From contig NZ_FQZB01000015.1 in the NCBI RefSeq assembly GCF_900141845.1, forward strand, positions 99,517 to 163,516: a DNA stretch of 64,000 nt. The letters are read 5' to 3'. This DNA is from Clostridium cavendishii DSM 21758 (lineage in GTDB: Bacteria; Bacillota; Clostridia; Clostridiales; Clostridiaceae). Made by a program: the position numbers and the translations under genes. Positions 32,060 to 41,894 of this stretch are shown piece by piece; within the stretch, counting starts at the first letter, position 1; each line of letters begins with the position of its first letter. The notes beneath the pieces are model-generated. The model ran no database searches and was not told the DNA's origin. It saw nothing but the letters and a program-made list of their open reading frames with translations.

Positions 32060-32062
32060 TTA

Positions 32063-32305
32063 TTATATTTCTTTACAATGTAAAATATATCCTCCTCGCG
32101 CCATACCTACTGTAGCTTCATATAAAGTATTATCTAATCTGAAGGTAACAGGAGTAGAACTTTTTATAATTTCAAATGTTTCTTTATTAGCGATACAATA
32201 CTTTGTTACAGCTTCACAGATTTTTTTAGGGGAAGGATAGTTTAGGGAATCTTCAAGATCAATATAAAAGGCCTTTTTTAAAAGGTTATTAACAATTTTA
32301 CTCAA
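32063..32305 (-). CDS. DUF4318 family protein
   Basis: An 80-residue protein. YPSPKKICEAVTKYC, PVTFRLDNTLYEATVGMARGGYILHCKEI matches the small DUF4318 family (function unknown). The start is TTG 32305 behind AAAGGTGG. It is a single gene with a strong terminator after it. Its two Cys near the ends could be metal ligands, but nothing supports that directly. Confidence 0.72.
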   Translation of the reverse strand: MSKIVNNLLKKAFYIDLEDSLNYPSPKKICEAVTKYCIANKETFEIIKSSTPVTFRLDNTLYEATVGMARGGYILHCKEI

Positions 32306-32692
32306 TGCTATACGCCACCTTTAAAATAAAAACTTAATATTATTACTAATATTATAGTATTTTGTAATAATAAGTCAACTAATAAGTAAGATAAATAATA
32401 AGTATAATTAAGGAATATATAAGTATTAAAATAATTTAAAGATATAGGTTTTAAATAAATAATCTATATATAATATTTAGACTTTGTTATATTTTCGAAT
32501 AAATTGTATATAGAAAATTAATTAGAATTTATATATAAGGAAATAAAGTACTAAAAAGATTAGTTGGGTCAATAATATATATAATAGTTAATTAAATTAG
32601 CTGAAATTTATTAATAAGTATTAATAAAAAAAGTAGATAAATAATAATTAAAAAATGGATACATAATAAATAATTTTATAAGGGGAATGAAA
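32306..32692. other. AT-rich intergenic region
   Basis: About 390 bp between the divergent DUF4318 and flavodoxin genes, nearly all A and T. No ORF, hairpin or repeated motif was supported; it presumably holds both promoters. Confidence 0.4.
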
Positions 32693-33175
32693 ATGAAAAA
32701 ATTAGTAGTTTTTTATTCGTTAGAAGGACATACAAAATTTATTGCAGAAGCTATAGCAAAAGAACTGAAATGTGATTTATTAGAGCTAAAGCCTGAAAAA
32801 GAGATAGCTAAAACAGGTTTTAAAAAGTATTTCTGGGGTGGTATGAGTGTAATGCTTAAAGAAAAACCAGCTTTACAAAATCAAATTCCGGATTTAAAAG
32901 AATATGATAGTATTTTTATAGGTACTCCTGTTTGGGCTGGAACATATGCTCCAGCTGTTAATACATTTTTATCTAATAGTATAATAAATCAAAAAAAGAT
33001 TGCCTTATTTGCTAGTCACGGTGGCGGAGGAGCTCAAAAATGCTTTGATAAGTTAAGGATTGCTTTGAGAGAAGATACTATATTAGGGGAGATTGATTTT
33101 GTTGATTCAAAGGAAGATGAAATGGAAAGAATAAAGAAAATTAAAATGTGGTTAGATGAGATGCTAATAAAATAA
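32693..33175 (+). CDS. Flavodoxin-family protein
   Basis: A 160-residue flavodoxin. The FMN phosphate loop is YSLEGHTKFIAEAI (about 7-20), and the FMN-facing IGTPVWAGTYAPAVNTFL and FASHGGGGAQKCF segments follow. It resembles the flavodoxin_4 type involved in anaerobic electron transfer. I prefer ATG 32693 over 32687 because AGGGG ends at 32685, leaving 7 bp. It is a standalone gene. The redox partner is unknown. Confidence 0.87.
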   Translation: MKKLVVFYSLEGHTKFIAEAIAKELKCDLLELKPEKEIAKTGFKKYFWGGMSVMLKEKPALQNQIPDLKEYDSIFIGTPVWAGTYAPAVNTFLSNSIINQKKIALFASHGGGGAQKCFDKLRIALREDTILGEIDFVDSKEDEMERIKKIKMWLDEMLIK

Positions 33176-33389
33176 AGCTTATATATTTTATTTGCTAAAT
33201 GGGTAGGGGCAAATGCAGTATAATTTGGGTTCTAATGCTTAAAGGTAATAAAAATTTGATAATCATTCAGAATAATTATCCAGATATATTTAATACTAAA
33301 ATGTTAAGTTAAGGAAATTTTAGTTTTGTTATCTAGTTTAGTTAAGGGTACTATTTGTAAATGTGATAATACTATGGTAGTATATAAAA

Positions 33390-33446
33390 ATATAAGGGTT
33401 TTCCTTATATTTTTTTTGCCAATTTAAGTATCAAAATTGGCTTTTT
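33390..33446 (+). terminator. Two tandem terminator hairpins
   Basis: Hairpin 1: ATATAAGG (33390-33397) with CCTTATAT (33403-33410), then a T-run. Hairpin 2: GCCAATTT (33418-33425) with AAATTGGC (33434-33441), then CTTTTT. The rest of the 33176-33509 gap shows no gene. Confidence 0.75.
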
Positions 33447-33509
33447 ACAAAAGTGTAAAATTAATTCTTATGTTTAAGAGTTAAAAATAAACAAATGGAG
33501 GAATGAATT

Positions 33510-33851
33510 ATGTCAAGTTTACCAAATTGTCCAAAATGTAATTCAGAATATACTTATGAAGATGGAACTCTTTTAGTTTGTCCAGAATGTGCTCATGAGT
33601 GGTCATTAGAATCAGTTGATGTAAATGTTGAAGAGAGTTTAGTTGTTAAAGATGCAAATGGAAATATATTAAATGATGGTGATTCTGTAATATTAGTTAA
33701 AGATCTTAAGGTTAAAGGAAGTTCGTCAGACTTAAAAAAAGGTACTAAAGTAAAGAATATACGTTTAGCTTACGGCGATCATAATATTGATTGTAAAATA
33801 GAAGGTTTTGGAGCTATGGCTTTAAAATCTGAATTTGTTAAAAAGATATAA
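33510..33851 (+). CDS. PhnA/YjdM-family zinc-ribbon protein
   Basis: A 113-residue protein. The N-terminal zinc ribbon has C8/C11 and C28/C31 ([21 protein letters not shown]). A C-terminal PhnA-type beta domain follows ([28 protein letters not shown]). The family was named from phosphonate genes, but most members, including this one, stand alone and have no shown role. GGAGG precedes ATG 33510. A strong terminator follows. Confidence 0.88.
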   Translation: MSSLPNCPKCNSEYTYEDGTLLVCPECAHEWSLESVDVNVEESLVVKDANGNILNDGDSVILVKDLKVKGSSSDLKKGTKVKNIRLAYGDHNIDCKIEGFGAMALKSEFVKKI

Positions 33852-33900
33852 CTTAGATTTTGACATGTTATAATAAAAGAGAAAAAATATAATTTGTATA

Positions 33901-33937
33901 AATAGTAGTTACTTTATTAAGTGACTACTATTTTTGC
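33901..33937 (+). terminator. Terminator after PhnA-like gene
   Basis: AATAGTAGTTACTT (33901-33914) pairs with AAGTGACTACTATT (33919-33932), followed by TTTT. Confidence 0.82.
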
Positions 33938-34395
33938 AATTGTAAGTAAATATGATTTTAAAGTGGGAAAAAATATATATAAATGCTCAGAAAATAGAAA
34001 AAGGTTGGTAGAAAAAATAGTGTACTAATGTTTGGAAAGGGTAACATGCCTTTTTTATATAAAAATAAAGTTTAATAAGGAACATATATTAATAATTATC
34101 AAAGGCAAAAATATGGTAAAATATTATATATAATTTATATGTATTGAGGAGTATTTATAAATGAATAAAAGAAAAATATTGATTAAGGAAATAATCGTAT
34201 AAAAATGGTGTATTATGATAAGGTCAGTATTAGTGTTGAGTTGCATATAGATAAAGGTAAATTTGAAAAGGTTAGTTTTTAATAATAATGTGTAATACAT
34301 TTGATTAAATTACAAATTATAATTTAAGAAGATGATACAATCATTTGGTAGATATATTTATATGGAGATTATACTTAAGGTGAGGGTTATTAGAT
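33938..34395 (+). other. Intergenic region with a frameshifted ORF remnant
   Basis: 460 bp without an intact gene. At 34161 MNKRKILIKEIIV runs into a stop, while the next frame reads NRIKMVYYDKVSISVELHID... to TAA 34280-34282. Together they look like a frameshifted short gene preceded by GAGGAG. I do not recognise it. Confidence 0.35.
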
Positions 34396-34890
34396 ATGAG
34401 TTTTCAAGGACAATTACAAAATAAAATTGTGAATATAGTAATAAAGCCACATCATTTTTTAGATATTATAAAGTTATATGGAAAAGGAATAGAACAATTT
34501 ATTCCTAATATTGAATATGGACATAATTTTTATGGTATAGCAAATTTAATAATTAGAAATAAAAATATAATTATTGAATTAACTATAGATAAAGATGATA
34601 TATGTGGCCCGTGTAAATATATTGGTAAAAATGGATTATGTACTGATAAAATTACACATATTAATAAAATTACTTCAAAAGATGAATGGAATAAAATCTT
34701 AGATACAAGAATTCTAAGCGGTTTAAATCTTGAACAAGGAAATAAATTTACTGCTTATGATTTTTGTAAATTACTTTATTTAAATAGTGAGAAGATATTT
34801 GAAGTTTGGAAAGAGGAAACTAAGGAAGCTAAAGATAAAAGATATGAGGCATTTTGTATAGGGGCAAAAAGATATTTAGATGTTTTATAA
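34396..34890 (+). CDS. DUF1284 domain protein
   Basis: A 164-residue protein. IKPHHFLDIIKLYGKGI and IELTIDKDDICGPCKYIGKNGLCTD match DUF1284, a small family with a Cys-rich motif likely to hold metal or Fe-S (C74, C77, C86 plus a later CIGAKRYL Cys). Its role is unknown. GGTGAGGG precedes ATG 34396. The gene lies 51 bp before the PHP-domain gene and may be co-transcribed. Confidence 0.78.
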   Translation: MSFQGQLQNKIVNIVIKPHHFLDIIKLYGKGIEQFIPNIEYGHNFYGIANLIIRNKNIIIELTIDKDDICGPCKYIGKNGLCTDKITHINKITSKDEWNKILDTRILSGLNLEQGNKFTAYDFCKLLYLNSEKIFEVWKEETKEAKDKRYEAFCIGAKRYLDVL

Positions 34891-34941
34891 TAATATAATG
34901 TGTAAAAATAATTTGTAAGACTTAGGAAGGGAATTTCATAA

Positions 34942-35775
34942 ATGACAAAAGTAGATTTGCATATTCATTCAAAATATAGTGATGATGGTGAATTTTCACC
35001 AGAAGAGATAGTATGTATGGCAATTGAAGCAGGAGTAAATAAAATTGCTATAGCAGATCATAATTCGGTTAAAGGTGTTAAAGAAGCTGTTGAATATAGC
35101 AAAAATAGGGATATAGATGTTATATCTGGTATAGAGATTGATTGTACTTATGAAGGGGTCAATCTTCACATATTAGGATATGATATTGATTATAATGAGG
35201 TATGTTTTTTGAAGTTAGAAGAAGATATAATTAATCAGGAAATAAATGCAAGTGAAGAGAAGATAAAAAAGATAGAAGAATATTTAAAGGTTAAAATAAA
35301 TAGAGAAAGTATAAAAGAATTAGCACCTAATGGAATAGTTACAGGAGAATTAATAGGAGAAATACTTTTATCTGATGAAAGTATATATAATAATGAGTAT
35401 CTTAAACCTTATAGAAGTGGTGGAGAAAGATCGGATATGCCGTTTGTAAATTTCTATTGGGATTATTTTTCCCAAGGTAAGCCTGCTTATGTTGAGATTA
35501 AATATCCATCATTAAAAGATACGATAGCTATGATAAAAAATAGTAATGGATATGCTGTTATTGCTCATCCAGGAAACAATTTAAAAAATAAATTAGACTT
35601 ACTTGATAGAATTATAGATGAAGGTATAGATGGCATAGAAGTATATAGTAGTTATCATAATAAAGAGCAAAAGGAATATTTTTCCAAAAAGGCATTAGAG
35701 AATAATTTGATAATAACTTATGGAAGTGATTTTCATGGTAAAAATAAACCTAATATAAGAATAGGTGAAATATAA
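34942..35775 (+). CDS. PHP-domain phosphoesterase
   Basis: A 277-residue protein with the PHP metal site: DLHIHSKYSDDGEFSP (His7/His9 type), IAIADHNSVKG, GIEID, IAHPGNN and YGSDFHGKNKP. The family includes 3',5'-nucleoside bisphosphate phosphatases and histidinol-phosphatase-like enzymes. The complete metal-ligand set is present, so it should be catalytically active, but the substrate is open. GAAGGG precedes ATG 34942. Confidence 0.87.
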   Translation: MTKVDLHIHSKYSDDGEFSPEEIVCMAIEAGVNKIAIADHNSVKGVKEAVEYSKNRDIDVISGIEIDCTYEGVNLHILGYDIDYNEVCFLKLEEDIINQEINASEEKIKKIEEYLKVKINRESIKELAPNGIVTGELIGEILLSDESIYNNEYLKPYRSGGERSDMPFVNFYWDYFSQGKPAYVEIKYPSLKDTIAMIKNSNGYAVIAHPGNNLKNKLDLLDRIIDEGIDGIEVYSSYHNKEQKEYFSKKALENNLIITYGSDFHGKNKPNIRIGEI

Positions 35776-35784
35776 CATAAGCTT

Positions 35785-35826
35785 AGATAGTAAATAGGAT
35801 TAAAAATATTTACTATCTTGTTTTTA
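35785..35826 (+). terminator. Terminator after PHP gene
   Basis: AGATAGTAAATA (35785-35796) pairs with TATTTACTATCT (35807-35818), followed by TGTTTTTAT. Confidence 0.85.
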
Positions 35827-35834
35827 TATTAAAA

Positions 35835-35893
35835 TAGTTGACTGGTCAACTATTTGTGTGTTATCTTATTTAATATGGTTGACTAGTCAACTA
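35835..35893. promoter_or_regulatory. Twin MarR operators of the efflux operon
   Basis: TAGTTGACTGGTCAACTA (35835-35852) and TGGTTGACTAGTCAACTA (35876-35893) share one near-palindromic consensus, with centres 41 bp apart (about four helical turns). The first carries a TTGACT -35 (17 bp to TTATCT). The second sits just before the MarR ribosome-binding site. Confidence 0.85.
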
Positions 35894-35905
35894 AAGGAGG
35901 TTTTT

Positions 35906-36343
35906 ATGGAGAAAAGAAGTCTTTTAACTAAGTATATGTCTATGATATACAGAGCTTCACAAGGTTATCTTGATAATAGATTAAGGGAGTATAATTTAAC
36001 TTCTGGAACATATCCTTTTATATTGGGGATATATGATAATGAGGGAATAAGTCAAAATGAGTTAAGTGAATATGTAAAAGTAGACAAGTCTCTTTCAGCA
36101 AGAGCTATAAAAAAATTAATAGAACTTGGATATGTAGAGAAAATAATTAATAGTGAGGATTCAAGAGCGTATAAATTATATCTTACAGAAAGTGCAAAGG
36201 AGGTAGTACCAAAGCTTTTAAATGAATTAGATGGATGGGTAAATATAATAACTAAAGGTTTAACAAATGAGCAAAAAGAAACTTCAGAAATACTATTAGA
36301 AAATATGTATTTGAATGTTAAAGAACTTAAGAATAAGGAGTAG
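35906..36343 (+). CDS. MarR-family transcriptional regulator
   Basis: A 145-residue protein with a winged HTH at about 35-105: YPFILGIYDNEGISQNELSEYV, DKSLSARAIKKLIELGYVEK and DSRAYKLYLTESAKE (key residues). I chose ATG 35906 (AAAGGAGG upstream) instead of 35858, which would place the second operator inside the gene. It precedes an MFS drug transporter by 17 bp. It should repress the operon from the twin operators and release on drug binding. Confidence 0.93.
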   Translation: MEKRSLLTKYMSMIYRASQGYLDNRLREYNLTSGTYPFILGIYDNEGISQNELSEYVKVDKSLSARAIKKLIELGYVEKIINSEDSRAYKLYLTESAKEVVPKLLNELDGWVNIITKGLTNEQKETSEILLENMYLNVKELKNKE

Positions 36344-36360
36344 GTTAAGGAGCGAAAAGA

Positions 36361-37791
36361 ATGTATATGACAAAAGAAAAAAGTAATAATATAACTCAAA
36401 ATAGATGGTTAATACTTGCTATAGTAGTTATGTCGCCTTTCATGGCATGTTTAGATAGTAGTATAATAAATGTAGCTTTACCGGTTATGTCAAAGGATCT
36501 TTATACTAATATGGCAGGAATACAGCAAGTAGTAACAAGTTACCTTATAGTTATTTCAGCGACTATTCTTATATTTGGGAGATTAGGCGATATACATGGA
36601 AAGACTACAGTATTTAAGTATGGATTTATAATATTTGTTGTAGGGTCTTTTTTATGTGGAATATCAAGGACTCTTAATTTCTTAATATTTTCCAGAATAG
36701 TTCAAGCGATAGGTGCTGCTATGACTATGTCTACAAGTCAAGGGATTATAACACATGTATTTCCAAAGAATGAAAGAGGGAGAGCTCTTGGTATTTCAGG
36801 AACATTTGTAGCACTTGGAACTTTACTTGGACCTCCATTAGGTGGGTTAATAATATCAGTAGTAACTTGGGAATACATATTTTTAATAAATGTACCAATT
36901 GGATTAGTTGCTTTTATAGCAGCTATGAAATATTTACCTAAAGATAAGTTAACTAGTAAGCAATCTTTAGATTATAAAGGAGCTATACTTTTTCTTGTAT
37001 TTATAGTTGCATTATTTTGGGCTATGCTTAAAGGGCAACAAATTGGATATGAAAATATTTATGTTATTGGAGCTCTTGTAATAGCAACAATAAGTTTCTT
37101 TATTTTTATTTTATTAGAAATTAAGATAGAAAATCCTATGTTAGATTTATCTATATTTAAAAATAGAGTTTTTTCTGTAAATATATTTTGTGCATTTGTA
37201 AGCTTTTTAGGAATTAGTTGCATAAATATAATACAACCATTTTATCTTCAAGAAGTATTAAAATTATCACCTGCCAAAACTGGTTTTATAATGATGGCAT
37301 ATCCTATAGTTTTAACAATTATATCACCACTAAGCGGTCATTTATCAGATAAAATAGGTAGTAAAATTCTTACTTTGACTGGACTTATGATAACCACTAT
37401 TGGCTTATTATCAATGATGCTTTTAAATGAAAGTTCATCTATAATAGCTATTATTATAGCAATATCTTTAATAGCATTAGGTAATGGAATTTTCCAATCA
37501 CCTAATAATGCATTAGTTATGTCATCAGTTGAGAAGAATAAACTTGGAATAGCTGGAGGAATAAATGCTCTTATTAGAAATTTAGGTTTTATTTTTGGTG
37601 TTACACTTTCAACTACTATACTATATAATAGGATGAGTTATAAGATTGGTTATAGAGTACTTAATTATGTAGAAGGTAGAGCAGATGCATTTATATATGG
37701 AATGAAATGGGTATATGCTGTTGCTGCATTAGGATGTTTTATAGGATTTATTATATCTGTAATTGACAAAACTAAAAAGAAAAATAAATAA
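36361..37791 (+). CDS. MFS transporter, DHA2 (EmrB/QacA) type
   Basis: A 476-residue protein with fourteen predicted helices. The motif-A loop GRLGDIHGKTTVF and motif C GTLLGPPLGG are visible, with the N-terminal ACLDSSIINVALP typical of DHA2 drug:H+ antiporters. It is co-transcribed with its MarR repressor. Substrates are probably lipophilic or cationic toxicants. AAGGAG precedes ATG 36361 (a second ATG is at 36367). Confidence 0.92.
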   Translation: MYMTKEKSNNITQNRWLILAIVVMSPFMACLDSSIINVALPVMSKDLYTNMAGIQQVVTSYLIVISATILIFGRLGDIHGKTTVFKYGFIIFVVGSFLCGISRTLNFLIFSRIVQAIGAAMTMSTSQGIITHVFPKNERGRALGISGTFVALGTLLGPPLGGLIISVVTWEYIFLINVPIGLVAFIAAMKYLPKDKLTSKQSLDYKGAILFLVFIVALFWAMLKGQQIGYENIYVIGALVIATISFFIFILLEIKIENPMLDLSIFKNRVFSVNIFCAFVSFLGISCINIIQPFYLQEVLKLSPAKTGFIMMAYPIVLTIISPLSGHLSDKIGSKILTLTGLMITTIGLLSMMLLNESSSIIAIIIAISLIALGNGIFQSPNNALVMSSVEKNKLGIAGGINALIRNLGFIFGVTLSTTILYNRMSYKIGYRVLNYVEGRADAFIYGMKWVYAVAALGCFIGFIISVIDKTKKKNK

Positions 37792-37800
37792 TAACTATAA

Positions 37801-37830
37801 AAAAACTCGCCTTTTTAGGCGAGTTTTTAT
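37801..37830. terminator. Terminator after MFS gene
   Basis: AAAAACTCGCC (37801-37811) pairs with GGCGAGTTTTT (37818-37828), followed by ATTG. It may also terminate tyrS from the other side. Confidence 0.9.
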
Positions 37831-37881
37831 TGTAAATATATAATTTTTTATGCAATTACTTAAAGATTAACTTATTAATAT

Positions 37882-39108
37882 TTACGTTAATACTAATTTA
37901 GTGTAATTCTTTTTACCTCTTTTAATGATAGCAACTCCATCTTTGAAGTCAGCTTCAGTTAATACTGCTTTAACATCAGTAACTTTTTCATCATTTAAAG
38001 TAAGACCGTTTTGAGTTATTAATCTTCTAGCTTCTGATTTTGAAGGAACAATAGCAGTTTCAGCTAAAATATCCATTATTAAAGATCCTAATTTGTTTTT
38101 AGTAATTTCAACAGTTGGAACATTGCTCATATCAGAACCACCTTCAAATAAAGCTTGTGATGCAACAACCGCTTTATTTGCTTCTTCTTCACCATGAACA
38201 AGTTTAGTTACTTCAAATGCTAATACTTTTTTAGCTTCATTTATTTGAGAACCTTCTAAAGAACATAATCTGTTAATTTCATCCATTTCAACAAAAGTTA
38301 AAAGTTTTAAGCATTTTTCAACATCTGCATCTGCAATGTTTCTCCAGTATTGGAAGAATTCAAATGGAGATACCTTGTTTGGATCTAACCATAACGCTCC
38401 ACCAACAGTTTTACCCATTTTTTCACCCTCACTATTAGTCAATAGTGAACAAGTCATAGCGTAAACACTCTTTTGTCTTTTCTTTCTTACTAAATCAACA
38501 CCAGCAATCATGTTTGACCATTGGTCATCTCCACCTAACTCCATTTTACAACCGTAAGTATCATTTAAAACTAAGAAGTCGTATGCTTGCATTAACATGT
38601 AATTAAATTCTAAGAAAGATAAACCTCTTTCTAATTCGAATCTTTTCTTGAAGCAGTCAGCTGCTAACATTTTATTTACTGTAAAGTGTCCACCAACTTC
38701 TCTTAAAAAGTCAATGTAGTTTAATCCTCTTAACCAATCAGCGTTGTTAACCATCATAGCTTTTCCATCTGAGAAATCTATAAATCTTTCCATTTGAGTT
38801 TTTATTGAATCAACATTTTGCTGTATTTGTTCGTCACTTAACATTTTTCTCATATCAGTTTTTCCACTTGGGTCACCGATTGTTACAGTTCCGCCACCTA
38901 TTAGAGCTATTGGTCTATGACCAGCTCTTTGCATGTGAGCCATGAACATTAATGCTATAAAATGACCTACATGTAGACTATCAGCAGTTGGATCAAATCC
39001 TATATAGAAAGTTATTTTCTCCTTTTCAAGTAATTCTCTTGTTTCGTCTTCGTGTGTGAATTGTTTAATATATCCACGTTCCATTAGTGTGTCTAATACA
39101 TTACTCAT
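37882..39108 (-). CDS. tyrS: Tyrosyl-tRNA synthetase
   Basis: A 408-residue class I synthetase. The HIGH-type motif is HVGH (near residue 47), then tyrosine-site [13 protein letters not shown] and GGDDQWSN. The KMSKS motif appears as KMGKT. An S4 RNA-binding domain is C-terminal (about 345-405). It charges tRNA-Tyr. Expression is controlled by a T-box leader (39180-39501). It lies divergent to tyrosine decarboxylase genes, as tyrS does in lactic-acid-bacterial tyramine clusters, so it may serve that cluster as well as housekeeping. Confidence 0.95.
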   Translation of the reverse strand: MSNVLDTLMERGYIKQFTHEDETRELLEKEKITFYIGFDPTADSLHVGHFIALMFMAHMQRAGHRPIALIGGGTVTIGDPSGKTDMRKMLSDEQIQQNVDSIKTQMERFIDFSDGKAMMVNNADWLRGLNYIDFLREVGGHFTVNKMLAADCFKKRFELERGLSFLEFNYMLMQAYDFLVLNDTYGCKMELGGDDQWSNMIAGVDLVRKKRQKSVYAMTCSLLTNSEGEKMGKTVGGALWLDPNKVSPFEFFQYWRNIADADVEKCLKLLTFVEMDEINRLCSLEGSQINEAKKVLAFEVTKLVHGEEEANKAVVASQALFEGGSDMSNVPTVEITKNKLGSLIMDILAETAIVPSKSEARRLITQNGLTLNDEKVTDVKAVLTEADFKDGVAIIKRGKKNYTKLVLT

Positions 39109-39181
39109 TATAAATACCTCCCTAAAATTTGAACTTTAAAATATTATTTAAATTATTTATTAATACAAAATTTCTATGTGT

Positions 39182-39501
39182 AATAAAAAAAGCCCTCGTC
39201 CTATATAAAGGACGAGAGCATACTCACGTGGTACCACCTTAATTTATCACAAAATTGTGACCTTATTAAAATAAACACATATTGCGCAATTGTGTTTATA
39301 GAGTTATTAACGGAAACTATCCGAAAGCAGCTTACTACCAAAATAAATGGATTCAGTGCTTGGCTCCAAGATGTATTCAAGATAATTTCCTTAGCCCCTC
39401 TCACCAACCGGGAACTCTCTGTTAAGGGTAAAATACCTTTACTTGTTCTTTTCATAGCCTTTAGTTATAAAGTTTTGAAACAAAATGAAATAAATTTGTT
39501 T
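39182..39501 (-). promoter_or_regulatory. T-box riboswitch leader of tyrS
   Basis: Reading the minus strand: a stem I region whose specifier loop holds UAC (39375-39373, tyrosine), then the T-box core AAGGTGGTACCACG (about 39240-39227). A terminator follows, built of GCTCTCGTCC and GGACGAGGGC with a T-run (about 39216-39182). Uncharged tRNA-Tyr should stabilise the antiterminator and turn tyrS on. Confidence 0.9.
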
Positions 39502-39507
39502 ATATGG

Positions 39508-39536
39508 ATTATACTACTATAAAATTTTATCGTCAA
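39508..39536 (-). promoter_or_regulatory. SigA promoter of tyrS/T-box
   Basis: On the minus strand, TTGACG (39536-39531), a 17-bp spacer and TATAAT (39513-39508). This places the transcript start near 39501, just before the T-box leader. Confidence 0.85.
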
Positions 39537-39607
39537 CACTATTTTAGAATAAAATTTAATTTTAAATTATTCAATTTAATTGTAAAAAAGGATTTGAATT
39601 GCATGCA

Positions 39608-39702
39608 TAATTAATTAATTTAGTATGAATAATTAATTAATTTAGTATGAATAATTAATTAATTTAGTATGAATAATTAATTAATTTAGTATGAATAATT
39701 AA
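39608..39702. repeat. 22-bp tandem repeat array (4 copies)
   Basis: Four exact 22-bp units (39608-39629, 39630-39651, 39652-39673 and 39674-39695) and a partial fifth. Each unit contains TTAATTAATTAA-type palindromes followed by TTTAGTATGAA. The array lies between the divergent tyrS and antiporter genes. Confidence 0.92.
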
Positions 39703-39710
39703 AATTATAA

Positions 39711-39754
39711 CAAAAGTCGAATAAAAGCCAAATAAAAGTCGAATAAAAGTCGAA
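39711..39754. repeat. 11-bp tandem repeat array (4 copies)
   Basis: Four contiguous 11-bp units of consensus TAAAAGTCGAA (39711-39721, 39722-39732 with GCCAAA variant, 39733-39743 and 39744-39754), directly following the 22-bp array. Confidence 0.85.
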
Positions 39755-40401
39755 TTTCAATAATAGCCAAAATAATTCAAAATTTTACAAAAAATTTCGG
39801 ATAAGAACTATTGTTTTAAAAAATCGAGTATTTTTTATACTAAATATTTAAAAGAAATTTAATATAAATTAATATAAAATTAAAATTTCATAAAATTTTT
39901 GCAAATATATTCATTATTAAAAGAAAATAAGGTATACATGCTTAAAAAATACAAAATGTTTAAAAAAAATAATATTTCTCTATTAATTTAACAATAGAAA
40001 ATACGAAAAAAATTCCTTAATTTAACAAAAAGTTTGACGAAATTTAAAAAAAAATATAGAATTAACTTGTAGTTAAGAAGAACGGAAATATTAAAAAAAA
40101 TTGAGTTTTTTGGATGAAAAAAGTGTGATTTAAAGTAAGAAAAATATTAAACTTTATCAGGTTAGTAAGGTAGAACGGGATTACAGAAGAAAAGATGAAA
40201 AAGTTTACACAAAAATATTTTATCTTATATTTACGCCAAGAGTAATTTATAAAAATTCAGATAAAAGTGTTTTAATTGTTTAATAATTTTTAAATTTGTT
40301 ACTTTATTGTGATATTGGTTTAAGATTATTGAATTATTAAATAAATACAACTTTTTTTAGTACTATTAAAAAAGAATATGGAAAAACAGGAGGAATTACG
40401 T
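39755..40401. other. Long AT-rich leader before antiporter gene
   Basis: About 650 bp of almost pure A/T with no ORF. There may be promoters near 40140-40340, but I cannot fix one with confidence. AGGAGG at 40389-40394 sets the start of the antiporter at 40402. Confidence 0.4.
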
Positions 40402-41805
40402 ATGGAAAACGGAAAGAAAAAACTTACGCTGTTTCAATTAATCGGTATAAGTATAGCCTTCTATGGAAGCGTTAGAAGTGTTCCGACATTAGCAGTTGTA
40501 GGCTGGCAACAAATTTTCTTTATGGTTGGAGCGGCAGTTTTATTTGCAATTCCAATATCTTTAATTTCCGCAGAACTTGCAACAGGATGGCCTGAAGAAG
40601 GTGGTTCTCAAGTTTGGGTTAAAGAAGCTCTAGGAGAAAAATTTGGATTCGTAACGTCATGGTTACTATGGGTTCAAATGTTCTTTGGAATGGTAATGGT
40701 TAGTTCAACAGTAGGTGTTTTATTAGGGTATGTAATCGGAAGACCAGATTTATCTCAAAATAACATCTTCGTATTCGCAATAATAATAATTTCTTATTGG
40801 ACTGTAACATTACTAAACTTAAAGTATGATATGGACAAGGTAGTTGGATCAATTGGTTCAGTTGTTGGAATATACATACCATTTGTTGCATTAGTAGCTT
40901 TAGGATTATGGTGGAGCTTTAAACATGGAATAGTAAACCTTGGAACATTAAACTGGGGAACAGCTATACCAAGTTTATCATCAGTAAATAAGCTTTCAAT
41001 ATTCTCAGGAATAATATTTATATTCGCTGGATTAGAAATAGCATCTGTACATGCTAACAATATAGAGAATCCTAAGAAAAACTATCCAATATCAGTTTTC
41101 TTATCAATGGGACTTCTTATAATATTCAACCTTATAGCAGGTTTAACAGAAGCAAATGCAATACCAGCAGATAAAATACAATTATCAAATATAACTCAAC
41201 CATTCGAAGTATATTTCAATGAGTTAGGGTTACCTTGGTTAACAAATGTTATTTCAGCTATGATAGCTATAGGGGTTCTTGCACAACTTAGTGCTTGGGT
41301 ATTAGGACCTTCAAAAGCAATGATAAAAGTTGCGGAAGATGGTAATTTACCTCCAGTATTCCAAAAGAGAACTAAGCGTGGAGTTCCAATAACTTTCGTG
41401 TTAATACAAGCTACAGTAGTTTCTTTAGTTGGAGTATTATACGTTATTATACCAGATGTAAATAGTAGTTTCTTTATGATATTAATATTAACAACAATAT
41501 TATATTGTATAGTTTACTTAATGATAATATTATCAGGAATAATATTAAAATATAAGAGACCAGAAGTTGAAAGAGCATTTACAATTCCAGGTGGAAACTT
41601 TGGAATGTGGATAACAGCTATACTAGCTTTATCTGGTACTGTAATAACACTTATAGTTAGTTTAATACCACCAGAAAATACAAATCCTACAATGTATCTA
41701 GCAGTTCAAATTGTTGGAACAATAATATGTGTAGTATCACCATTAATAATCTTCAAATTAAGAAAACCATCATGGAAGAAAAATTCAGAAGATAATGCTG
41801 CATAA
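40402..41805 (+). CDS. tyrP: Tyrosine/tyramine antiporter-like amino acid permease
   Basis: A 467-residue APC-family transporter with about twelve helices. YGSVRSVPTLAVVGWQQIFF and LISAELATGWPEEGGSQVWVKEALG resemble the precursor/product antiporters of decarboxylation pathways (GadC, TyrP). Adjacency to a tyrosine decarboxylase 89 bp downstream, and to tyrS, argues for tyrosine-tyramine exchange rather than glutamate-GABA. I chose ATG 40402 because AGGAGG lies inside the longer frame from 40378. Confidence 0.82.
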   Translation: MENGKKKLTLFQLIGISIAFYGSVRSVPTLAVVGWQQIFFMVGAAVLFAIPISLISAELATGWPEEGGSQVWVKEALGEKFGFVTSWLLWVQMFFGMVMVSSTVGVLLGYVIGRPDLSQNNIFVFAIIIISYWTVTLLNLKYDMDKVVGSIGSVVGIYIPFVALVALGLWWSFKHGIVNLGTLNWGTAIPSLSSVNKLSIFSGIIFIFAGLEIASVHANNIENPKKNYPISVFLSMGLLIIFNLIAGLTEANAIPADKIQLSNITQPFEVYFNELGLPWLTNVISAMIAIGVLAQLSAWVLGPSKAMIKVAEDGNLPPVFQKRTKRGVPITFVLIQATVVSLVGVLYVIIPDVNSSFFMILILTTILYCIVYLMIILSGIILKYKRPEVERAFTIPGGNFGMWITAILALSGTVITLIVSLIPPENTNPTMYLAVQIVGTIICVVSPLIIFKLRKPSWKKNSEDNAA

Positions 41806-41894
41806 TTCAATTGTATTGTAATTTATTTAAAAAAATGTAAGAAATTATTATTAGAAAATTATTATAAATAAAAGTGATTAAGGAGAGAGTAGAA

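Noticed and set aside
39608..39702. CRISPR-like regular repeats
   Set aside because: The 22-bp units are contiguous with no unique spacers, and no cas genes are nearby.
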